Source: Macrostomum hystrix (Eukaryota; Platyhelminthes; Macrostomidae). Taken from it: DNA of 64,000 nucleotides. The DNA lies in assembly GCA_950097015.1 (NCBI GenBank), contig CATNEN010000007.1, positions 4,330,001 to 4,394,000 of the forward strand, given 5' to 3'. Shown here in pieces: positions 10,983-22,900 of this stretch. Both the position numbers and the translations under genes were made by a program. The notes below the pieces were generated by a model that ran no database searches, had not been told where the DNA came from, and saw nothing but the letters and a program-made list of their open reading frames with translations. Numbering within the stretch: position 1 is the stretch's first letter; every line of letters starts with the position of its first letter.

Positions 10983-13900
10983 CTGCGGGTGGGAAGGAAT
11001 CCGAGCCCATGAACTATGATTGAAATATGCCTATAGACACAAAAACTGTGCTCGCACATTGCGCTCGATGGATGGCAATCTCTTTCTATGGGATTGCAGC
11101 TGAGAATGTCTGTGGGATTGCAGTTGAGAATGTCTGTGGGATTGCAGTTGAGAATGTCTGTGGGATTGCAGCTGAGAATGTCTGTGGGATTGCAGTTGAG
11201 AATGTCTGTGGGATTGCAGCTGAGAATGTCTGTGGGATTGCAGTTGAGAATGACTGCGGGATTGCAGTTGAGAATGTCTGTGGGATTGCAGCTGAGAATG
11301 TCTGTGGGATTGCAGTTGAGAATGTCTGTGGGATTGCAGCTGAGAATTTCTGTGGGATTGCAGCTGAAAATGTCTGTGGGATTGCAGTTGAGAATGTCTG
11401 TGGGATTGCAGTTGAGAATGTCTATGGGATTGCAGTTGAGAATGTCTGTGGGATTGCAGTTGAGAATGTCTGTGGGATTGCAGCAGAGAATGTCTGTGGG
11501 ATTGCAGCTGAGAATGTCTGTGGGATTGCAGTTGAGAATGTCTGTGGGATTGCAGTTGAGAATGTCTGTGGGATTGCAGTTGAGAATGTCTGTGGGATTG
11601 CAGTTGAGAATGTCTGTGGGATTGCAGTTGAGAATGTCTGTGGGATTGTAGCTGAGAATGACTGTGGGATTGCAGTTGAGAATGTCTGTGGGATTGCAGT
11701 TGAGAATGTCTGTGGGATTGCAGTTGAGAATGTCTGTGGGATTGCAGTTGAGAATGTCTGTGGGATTGCAGTTGAGAATGTCTGTGGGATTGCAGTTGAG
11801 AATGTCTGTGGGATTGCAGCTGAGAATGTCTGTGGGATTGCAGTTGAGAATGTCTGTGGGATTGCAGCTGAGAATGTCTGTGGGATTGCAGTTGAGAATG
11901 ACTGCGGGATTGCAGTTGAGAATGTCTGTGGGATTGCAGCTGAGAATGTCTGTGGGATTGCAGTTGAGAATGTCTGTGGGATTGCAGCTGAGAATTTCTG
12001 TGGGATTGCAGCTGAAAATGTCTGTGGGATTGCAGTTGAGAATGTCTGTGGGATTGCAGTTGAGAATGTCTATGGGATTGCAGTTGAGAATGTCTGTGGG
12101 ATTGCAGTTGAGAATGTCTGTGGGATTGCAGCAGAGAATGTCTGTGGGATTGCAGTTGAGAATGACTGCGGGATTGCAGTTGAGAATGTCTGTGGGATTG
12201 CAGCTGAGAATGTCTGTGGGATTGCAGTTGAGAATGTCTGTGGGATTGCAGCTGAGAATTTCTGTGGGATTGCAGCTGAAAATGTCTGTGGGATTGCAGT
12301 TGAGAATGTCTGTGGGATTGCAGTTGAGAATGTCTATGGGATTGCAGTTGAGAATGTCTGTGGGATTGCAGTTGAGAATGTCTGTGGGATTGCAGCAGAG
12401 AATGTCTGTGGGATTGCAGCTGAGAATGTCTGTGGGATTGCAGTTGAGAATGTCTGTGGGATTGCAGTTGAGAATGTCTGTGGGATTGCAGTTGAGAATG
12501 TCTGTGGGATTGCAGCTGAGAATGTCTGTGGGATTGTAGTTGAGAATGTCTGTGGGATTGCAGCTGAGAATGTCTGTGGGATTGCAGTTGAGAATGTCTG
12601 TGGGATTGCAGTTGAGAATGTCTGTGGGATTGCAGTTGAGAATGTCTGTGGGATTGTAGCTGAGAATGACTGTGGGATTGCAGTTGAGAATGTCTGTGGG
12701 ATTGCAGTTGAGAATGTCTGTGGGATTGCAGTTGAGAATGTCTGTGGGATTGCAGTTGAGAATGTCTGTGGGATTGCAGCTGAGAATGTCTGTGGGATTG
12801 CAGTTGAGAATGTCTGTGGGATTGCAGTTGAGAATGTCTGTGGGATTGTAGCTGAGAATGTCTGTGGGATTGCAGTTGAGAATGTCTGTGGGATTGCAGT
12901 TGAGAATGTCTGTGGGATTGCAGTTGAGAATGTCTGTGGGATTGCAGTTGAGAATGTCTGTGGGATTGTAGCTGAGAATGTCTGTGGGATTGCAGTTGAG
13001 AATGTCTGTGGGATTGCAGTTGAGAATGTCTGTGGGATTGCAGCTGAGAATGTCTGTGGGATGGCAGCTTTAAAGAAACTAGAGCTAGCTGAAGAACATG
13101 TCATTGAATTTATATAATCCTTGACTTCTGTCCATTCAGTCTTAAAATTAATAAATATATATTGTTGAGCAAAATGTTTCTAAATCTTGAAACCGAATCT
13201 AATATACTGAAAAAAAATCCTGCAAGCATTTAAATGCAGCTTAGCAAACACAAGGCGGACTATACTGTAGCAAAAAATGTTTTATTCCAGCAGTCCCTGG
13301 TTAGTCAAACTCAAAATCTCCTTTCGTACTCGATGTACTTAAACAGTAGAAAGACAGCGGGGTGTTTCAAATACCCAAATTAGTATTTTTTCTATCAACC
13401 GCCATGAAAATCCAGAATGCGGTCTGTTGTACAGTTGATAAATGCACGTACATAGTTCGTACATGGGTACATGTTCTCTGATATCGATTGGCACAGAATA
13501 TATAGTCCAATAACTGAGAGCCAACTTGGCGTGAAAGTTTCGGCTACTAACTTGGCTGACTCGCTATTATTCATTTACAACATTGGCATCGCAAGCTCAA
13601 GCGAACACCCACCCCAATAAGCCGGGGTCGGAGTAGACTGAAGTGAAGTGACTGCAAGCCTGCCAAGCCAAGCGTAAACAACAGCGCGAAACTGCAAAAG
13701 TGCAAACTGAAACATGACGGGTGACAACAACTCAGTAGAAGCGCCGCGGATCAGCGTATCGCCGCCGGATCAATTCCTGCCGCAGCCGGGACGACCGGCA
13801 AGGCAATCGATGTCGTCGGCGAGGCGGTGCTGTCCGTCAGCTATCGCGGCCAGCTGGTGCCGTTTTTCTGCTTCACCGTGGTACGGCAAGGCTCCGACAT

Positions 13901-16900
13901 CATGGGAACGGATCTGATGCAGCACCTCAGCTTCCAGGTGGTGGACAAGGACAGCGACCTCGTGCGCACAGTCGAAAAAACGGCAGAGCTACCGGTCTGG
14001 CTGGCCGAGCGCTTCAAGCCACTGACGCAGGGACTCGGGCGGATCCGAGGATTCGAGCACCGGCACAGGCTGAACCCCGCCGTGCCCCCGGTGGCGCAAT
14101 CGCTACGCCGCATCCCATTTAGCATTTTTCGAAACCAGTATGGATTCAGAGCAATGTCAGGGTCTTCAATGTCATCGGGGTCTTCGACAAGAATCGCTGA
14201 AAAACTCGACGATGCTGACTCGGACGGCTTTGTAAATTAGTTCATCGTGAAGGATGGAAAATTTAGATTCAGATGGTGGACTCAAAAAACCGGTCATTCG
14301 GTTTGGGAGCTGGCGTGAAGTAGGCAGCGGGTATTTGAAACAGCCCCGAAGTCCCCTGGGGAAACATAGCGTGATCTATTTACTGTTGAGCTAGGGCTAT
14401 TGAGAATCGGGAATGATTGAAGTCATTATAAACTAGTACCAGCTTCTGAGTGCAAAATCCTGCGAAAAATCAATTCAGTTCAATTGAGACTCAGATTATG
14501 CATAGCTAATAAATATAATTAAACTTGCAATCGGAATGTTAGTACTCGAGGCTACATAGAATCACAATTGGTTAGATTAGATTAGCCAATGAAACATCAA
14601 ACTGTGCAACAGTTAGCTAAGCCGCTAAGAGTCTGCTATGAACAGCGATGGAGACTGCGCGATGGAATTCAAATAGCAGATTGGACACCTGCAGAGGGCG
14701 GCGACAGGCGATTTTGAGATGCACAACAACTAAACCACCCAGCCAGTAGCTGAAAACTAAAATATGAACAACATCAATACTAATGTCACTGACAAACTGA
14801 TTTCACTCACTTTTTGTGAATCAAACTTCATTTGCTTGATCTGGCGAGTAGCAGGATCTGCAACAGTGAGAAATTATTTGACTGTTAGTGGAGAGGTCGC
14901 GAGTTCGATTCTCAGCCCAGAACAAGAAGCCTAAAATCCCATTGCTTGAGTTCAGCCAGTTCACCTAGGTTCTGAAACCGGCATCATCTGGGTTAGTACT
15001 TTGGGTGGGTGTCCATGGACTGAACAGCTGTACGATGCTTGCGCATAGCTGCTACTGTACATCTTACCCAATGGAGTGACATCTATCTGTAATCTACCGA
15101 GTGCTATTCAGGGAAGAATCAACGCACAACAGGCGGTTCCGCTCTAAACTCATTTTGCAAGCGATCGACTCGAAAATCGAATTAAAAAACGGCCCGCAAA
15201 GCTGGAACTGGCAGTGCGGCTCTATCAACATCAAGTGCAATGACTCGGGCGATAATCAGGTGCCACGTTAATGAGCACAGCAGTGCATTAGCCAGCAACC
15301 AGTTTAATTAATAATGCGTATCTTGTTAGCCGAAGCATTTTCACAAAACTGACAAAAATGACAAAAATACTTTTACTTTTACAAAGTAAAAAAATGACAC
15401 AATCACCGAAGAGATATTGGAATGGCAAGGCTCTGATTGGGACTAAAAGTTATGTTGGTTCAAGCTGGACAAGCCACAATTAGCAACTCGACAAAAGTTC
15501 ACCAGAAAAATGTAGCAATCCACAATTACCTGTCATCTCAATAACAAATTGGCCCTGCTGAACAAAGCAGCGCTTAATGCAGGACATCTCAATGAACGAC
15601 TGGACGGATTAGCGGAGCCGATGGGGCGGGTTGGAGATTGGCGGTAGTGAAACATTTTCGTAAATTAGTGGTACTATTAGTAGCATGAGACAACATGATG
15701 ACAATTACAATTACACCTATGATATTACACAACCCATTCACACGATTCAAATAAGGCACACAACCTTGCCACACACACTCATCATGAGCTACACCTGCGC
15801 AATCTGATATTGTATGAGAAATTACCTGTACAGGTACAAGTACTAAGCTGAATAAGTAGGGTGCGTGTGCACCGTGTGCACCGTGTGCACCGTTCGGTCT
15901 ACTCGAACATCATCCGTGAGTTGCGTACAGTAAGTTGCGCAGTCAGTACTCAAGTAAACAAAATCGGCACACTTTAAAGAATTAGTGACGATATTAAATA
16001 AACAAAAAAGAAAACAGTGACTGACGAACAAACAACAGCAACTAAATTTAGGGCTAACGGGCTAAGAGCTAATTTACCTCGGGTTCCTGCATTGATGAAG
16101 AGTGAAGTGGAATAGTCATTTATATCTTCTAAAATAACACGATCTTAAAAGATCCAGAGTGTACAAGAGAACAAAAGCATTATAAATGAAAGAAAGTACA
16201 TTGAAGAGAAGATTAAGTATAAAGGCCCACTGAACAGAGGCGGTGGAGCAATGGCTTTGAGAGTTTAGTCATTAGTGGAGTGAGGTGGGTGGTTGGCGTA
16301 GTGAGGTGGGTTGTTGGTGGAGTGAAGTGGGTGGTTGGCGGAGTGAGGTGGGTGGTTTGCGGAGTGAGGTGGGTGGTTGGCGAAGTCAGTTGGGTTGGTT
16401 TAATCGGGTGGGATGGCTGAGTGGGGTGGATGGTGGATGTGATCGATATTGGTTTGAGCTTAGTGAGGCGAGGTGGATGATGTGTGATGAGAGTTGACAG
16501 TTGCCTTTCTCTATTTTAATTTTTCAACAATTTACTTCAGGCCCAACCTGAAGAGACACTGAAAAGAGGCGGTGGCCCAGCCTGAGGAGACTGAAGAGCC
16601 TTTACAATGATATTAAAGAGACAAAATACTCTTACTTAGCGACCAAACCTCAGGGAAATATAAAAAATTTAAACTCTTCAATTTAAAAGCATGCAACGAA
16701 TATGCTACATCAAGGCTACGTTGAAAGCAGCAAGCAAAAACGACTTCCTACCTTGGTGCTGTCAAAGGCCAGGCCTATGCCCTGCATGCACACCTGTAGG
16801 ATGCCGTGCTCCCCGGAGGTGCTTTCCACTACCTCGTAGCGGCCGCCGAATTCGCCTGTTTGCCCTGAATGAAAAGTAAGTAGGCCTGCTTGTTTGAAGA

Positions 16901-19900
16901 GAGATTTAACGATGATAATCTAAGAGGGTGTCAGGACCCAGCCTGAGGATGTGGGAGGGTGTTGCAGGACCCAGCCTGAGGATGTGGGAGGGTGTTGCAA
17001 GACCCAGCCTGAGGATGTGGGAGGGTGTTGCAGGACCCAGCCTGAGGATGTGGGAGGGTGTTGCAAGACCCAGCCTGAGGATGTGGGAGGGTGTTGCAAG
17101 ACCCAGCCTGAGGATGTGGGAGGGCGTTGCAGGACCCAGCCTGAGGATGTGGGAGGGTGTTGCAAGACCCAGCCTGAGGATGTGGGAGGGTGTTGCAGGA
17201 CCCAGCCTGAGGATGTGGGAGGGCGTTGCAGGACCCAGCCTGAGGATGTGGGAGGGTGTTGCAAGACCCAGCCTGAGGATGTGGGAGGGTGTTGCAGGAC
17301 CCAGCCTGAGGATGTGGGAGGGTGTTGCAGGACCCAGCCTGAGGATGTGGGAGGGTGTTGCAGGACCCAGCCTGAGGATGTGGGAGGGTGTTGCAAGACC
17401 CAGCCTGAGGATGTGGGAGGGTGTTGCAGGTTCACCTCCAGTTTCGTTGCGGGCTGTTCTCGCAGCAGCCCTTGCCATCTGGTCGCGGATGCAGCTGTAG
17501 ACGTCACGGCAGCGCTTGCTGTAGAACACACTCTTGATAGCCGGAGTCCGGGACTGACAGTCCGCTGCACCCGCTGCACCTGCCGAGTTTGCCGCCGCCG
17601 CCGTGGCGGTCGCGTCCCGTCGCCAAAGGATGAGCACGCGGGTCTTCGGGCAGAAAGTCATGTTGACGAGCTTCTCGTACCACCAGCGGTCGACGATGGA
17701 GCCTGAGCAGGCGCGCAAGATGAGGCAATCGTCGCAGACCTCGAGAAAGCGGAGGTCGCCAGTTTTGTCCTGGCCGCAGTGCACAGCGAACGATTGCTTC
17801 TGCATGAAGCGGCTGAGCGGAGGCTTTAAGTCCACATCGTTTCCAGCCATGCCGCCCGCGTGGTCAAGCAGTGCGTTGATCTGCTGGCTGTAGTGCAGCC
17901 CGATGTGGCTCTTGCCAAGCAGGCGGCGAATTTTCTTGCGCAACTCGGCCGGATCAACCCGCATCATGACCATGAAGGCCGTGAGGTTGTACAGCATAGT
18001 GCACAGCAGGCGGTCCTCGTCTAGCTCCAGCCGCTTGCGCTCGGCTCGGCCAAGGGACTCGTACCTGCGGAGCCAAAGCAACAAGCGTTTCTACGAAACA
18101 AGCGTTTCTACGAAACAAGCGTTTCTACGAAACAAGCGTTTCTACGAAACAAGCGTTTCTACGAAACAAGCGTTTCTACGAAACAAGCGTTTCTACGAAA
18201 CAAGCGTTTCTACGAAACAAGCGTTTCTACGAAACAAGCAAAGAAAGCACTGTCACGTTTTTTAAACTAAGATATCAACCCTGTGAAGCTTCACCTTGAC
18301 ATCATCTCGTTCGGGCCCTGGTCCATTCCAACAATGTCGCGCTCAGTGGCCACAGCATCCAAGAATGCATCCTCCCAGAATTGCAGCTGATCCCAAAGCT
18401 GGCTGCGATCCTTAGAGGCCAACATCTCGAACAGGTAGGTCCGGCCGTTGTCTTCCGAGCTACCTGGCGCGACTCGAACCTGCCGGGGGGGAATATTTAG
18501 AAAATAAACTTAGCACTAGGGCTACAGAAGTTCAGTATATATAATACCATTTTTCCAGTTTAACTACGAGAAATCCTTGAAATGCGGTGACTTCAAGCAA
18601 AACGCTGGTTCTTTTAAAGTAACGCAAGCATTATCTAGGGAATGTTTAATGTTAAAATAATTGCAGAATGGCTGCGGGCAATGGCACATAACTGGGTGAC
18701 ACTGCAGTCAAGGACGAGTTGTCAATATGAAGCCTGAGACGCACCTTCATTCCGCCGGTGTAACGATAGCCAGACGAGCAGCGACTCTTGCCAGACACCG
18801 TCGTGGCAGTCGAAGCCGTCTCAGATGCCGCCGTTGACGCAGCCGATACAGCTGGAGACACCGGGCGCTGCTGCTCGGAGCCACCGCCACCTACCGGCCT
18901 GATCAGCTGGTGGTTGATGCTGGACACGCTGCCGGGACCGGCGCTGCTCGCGCTGCCGCCACCTCCGCCGCCTCCGCGAGTCTGGCCAATCATCTTCTGC
19001 ACCAGCATCTCGCGCATTGGGTCCTGGCTACCGGCGGCATTGCCGCGAACCTCGATGTTCTCATATTCCTCGCCGTTGAGCACTACTGGCGGACCTGTTT
19101 GGCGCGGGTTTGAAATCGAGAAAATCAGCAGCTGGTCCTAGGTTCGAATCTGCGGCCGACACAGAAATCAAAATGTACATTGTCGGGTGATTTTTAAACA
19201 AATATATCAGCGGAATGCGCTATCTTTCCTATTGTTCAAGTCTTAAATTGCATATCTATAGTGAATGAATATCAAATGAACTGCAAGGTTGCAGTTAGAA
19301 GATGCATTAGCGATCCTCAAACCTTGAGTTATAAAAAAGTAAAACAAAAAGCAACAACGAAAATTCTGCAAGCTTGTGACTCATGGGGTGGTTGTAATTT
19401 GGCATCGGCATTTCATTAAGTTTCAAACTAAAAACAATATGGCCTGCAAAATATAATTAATAAACAGACAACATTAACGTACGACAAGCTAGTACAAGTT
19501 GAAACGCTGGCAGCTAAGCTAAATAGACGATAAAATTACTGGCTTGTAAGAACTACAAAGCAGCAGAAGTCTAGCATGATGAAAGGTTTCTTCTGTAACA
19601 AAATTTCGATTAAAATAGATTCGGCTAGTAGTGTAAGAAAAACCTGTCAAGCATGGATAGCCAGGCAAGGGCGATGTGTTTCTCCGCTAGTTATTGTGCG
19701 GCTGGCAAGACGCTCTGAAGAATCGAAGGAGTGACCTGAAGAATCGAAGGAGTGGCCTGAAGAATCGAAGGGAGTTACCTGAAGAATCGAAGGAGTGACC
19801 TGAAGAATCAAAGAAGTGACCTGAAGAATCGAAGAAGTGGCCTGAAGAATCGAAGGGAGTTATCTGAAGAATCGAAGAAGTGACCTGAAGAATCGAAGAA

Positions 19901-22900
19901 GTGACCTGAAGAATCGAAGAAGTGACCTGAAGAATCGAAGGAGTTACCTGAAGAATCGAAGAAGTGACCTGAAGAATCGAAGAAGTGGCCTGAAGAATCG
20001 AAGAAGTGGCCTGAAGAATCGAAGAAGTGGCCTGAAGAATCGAAGGAGTTACCTGAACAATCGAAGAAGTGACCTGAAGAATCGAAGAAGTGGCCTGAAG
20101 AATCGAAGGGAGTTACCTGAATAATCGAAGGGAGTTACCTGAATAATCGAAGGGAGTTACCTGAAGAATCGAAGGGAGTTACCTGAAGAATCGAAGGGTG
20201 TTACCTGAAGAATCGAAGAAGAGGCCTGAAGAATCTCCTTATCTCTTAAGGATTGCGCCAAGTGATTGAAATAATAGGCACAACACAGGCCGGGCTAGGC
20301 TAGCAATCCATTTTGCTACTCATCGGACGCCGAGCACATTACAATGGGGTCAGCTCTAGAGCAAATGAAACGTAAACAAACCTCTGCTCTGCCTGCGGGG
20401 ACTGGCGCCCCGGCTGCCTGTGTTGCTGGCCACATCGCGGATGTCCTTAAACCACCCGGCTGGGCGAAATGAAAGCGGAGAATTTTAATTTAAACGATCC
20501 GCCAGTCAAACGGATTAGGAGGGCCTGAGCATGGAACTGGAGAGAGAACTCCCTGTCAACAAACCTATTTTCCGGACTAAGAAAAAATGCCCCTGCTTGA
20601 AAAAAATGTCTCGTTGAACCGATTTCCAACATTTTAGCAGAAATTTTTTGTTTGGCTATCTAGATGCTTAAAATGATTTATTGATTTTAATGATTAATTT
20701 AACAAGTCATCAGGTTTTTAAGCTAATCAAATTGGTTAATTGGTTTCAAATAGATTCGTTGATTTCTTGATCTAGTGATTCGCCTTTTATGGGCCTCACA
20801 AAGCCCCAAAAACTGCAACAATAATTAAAACCAAGAGTCTGCAAAAAACAAGAAATGTGCATTAAAAATTATTTTAAATACGTGCTTATCACGAAGTCAT
20901 TAATAAACAAATATTTATAGATGAAAACTGTATCGCAGCAAGAATTGAAAATTGCATCGATACCATAATTTAGCATAGAGCCAGACCGAATTTGGGAGAC
21001 AACCTCAATGACTGACCCGGGGAAGCAGGTAACTGTAACAAATCACCAGAGAGCTACCAGGGGGAGGATTCGGTTGACGGACGCAAAAGCACCGGGGCCA
21101 GGTTAATGACAGCGGAGTGCCTGGAACGGCAGGGCTGGGGATCTAACCTGGACCAAGGGATCTGGGTCTCTCTGGTCTGGCCGCAGTCTGGCCGATGGCC
21201 GACTCCCTGGCAGTCAGTCTGCGACCGCTCAGCAGGCTAAGGAGGCGCAGCAGCATCCAGGAGCTGCTGACGGAGCCGGTGGCGGCGGACGATGCGTCGT
21301 CAGTCGGCAGCAGCAGCGCCTTGGTTGTCTCGGCTGGTTGCAGGCGCGGATTTCTCGTTTATTATTTTTTTAAAAGCTTTCTCTACGAAAAGTCAGTTTC
21401 TCATTGCTAGGCAACAGAGCTGGCAGGGTTGCAGCGACAAGGAGTTAAGAATTGGGACATTGTGTATCAGCAACCAGTAGCAGCCGCTAGCTTACCGACT
21501 GTGGTCACCAGCTTGGAGGCGTCCAGGTCGGGGCCGCCAGACGACGGCGCTGTCAGGCTGTCCTCACTGCCGAATGGCGACAGGCGCTGGCGATGGAATG
21601 AGAAGGGAATAGTTCGGCTGTAGGAGAAATATCCCCTCGAAATAGGCGGTGCAGATAGTTTTTCCAGTTATAATAGAATGGAATTGGAAAAAAAGGATTT
21701 CGCCTGTGGTGACGTGGCTCTGTTTGCGGCTGGCTAAGGCAGGTGTGTTGTGAAGTCTTTACATCGCCCATCCCAGAATCGATAAGTAAATGTTGGAAAT
21801 TATTCAACATTTCGAAAAAATACAAACAAGGATGCCATTATTATAGAAATGTAATCTGAGAATTCCCAATAGAAAATTGGGCCATAGGCAATGGCACGTC
21901 ATTTGGTGACACTAGACCCCCAGCCAGCGATGAGGTGATTCTGCCCATTCCGCTGACTCCTGAGCACACACGCGCATAGATACTGTACGCAGGCACGCAC
22001 GTACAGTTGTCAGGCAGTTAACACTTTCACTGTGCCTTGGGCATAAATTGCACGACAAGCCCCCAAGCCTTCTCTCCGCGGCTGCGCCCAAAATGAAGGT
22101 GGCGTCTCCGTGGAATCGAACTCAGGGACCTTGGCGTGAAACACAAACGCATTAGACAGATTGGGCAATTACCCCAGGAAAATCCCACATTTTAGGATTC
22201 ACGATTCTCCCCAATCTGCTGACCGACCTGTTGCGACTCCGGGTTCCTGGCCAAACCGGTGCCCTCCCTCTGCCAATAGTGCGTGTGCGCCACCTCTAGC
22301 AGCATGAGGGCGGAGGCCAGGCCGCCTTTGCCGCGGCTGGCGAAGCTCTGCTCCAGGCCGGACACCATGGAGCGCAGGACGGACAGGAGACCCTTGAACA
22401 CGGCCTTGCGCAGCGGCACATCGGCCAGGTGCTGGTCGTGGCTGGTGTCGCTCAGCTTGTCGCCCAGGTTGTGGTTGAGGCGGGACAGCAGCAGGTTTCG
22501 ATAGTTCTCATTCTCCATCAGGCCGCGCAGACGGTTGGCCTTCAGAAAGCTGACACCCTGGCCTTCAAGCACGCTGGCGGCCATGTCCTTCAGGAAGGCC
22601 TGCGCGGAGCCGGTGAGCGCTCAGTCAGCTCCGCCGTCTAAGTGATTATTATCCCACTCGATACCCTCACACTCCCCTGATCCCGCCACCCTCACACTCC
22701 CCTGATCCCGCTACCCTCACACTCCCCTGATCCAGCTACCCTCACACTCCCCTGATCCCGCTACCCTCACACTCCCCTGATCCCGCTACCCTCACACTCC
22801 CCTGATCCCGATACCCTCACACTCCCCTGATCCCGCTACCCTCACACTCCCCTGATCCCGCTACCCTCACACTCCCCTGATCCCGCTACCCTCACACTCC

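Noticed and set aside
11027-13117. 696-codon plus-strand ORF of Cys-Gly-Ile-Ala repeats
   Set aside because: It is the 24-bp satellite; several frames on both strands are open because the period is a multiple of three, and it lies inside a MADD intron.
14837-14860. tRNA A-box-like TGGCGAGTAGCAGG
   Set aside because: This stretch is MADD exon 20 on the other strand; the A-box match is coincidental.
15162-15280. Plus-strand open stretch reading [17 protein letters not shown]
   Set aside because: Looks protein-like and is GC-richer than its surroundings, but there is no start, no family match and no partner exon.
15589-15774. Minus-strand ORF containing NLRKCFTT, similar to the MADD C-terminal motif
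   Set aside because: The true exon 19 lies immediately downstream in another frame with proper borders and a much better match; the resemblance is chance.
21195-21410. Plus-strand ORF starting [14 protein letters not shown]
   Set aside because: The minus strand of the same stretch gives MADD exon 13 with acceptor, donor and phases that fit; the plus reading has no partner exons.
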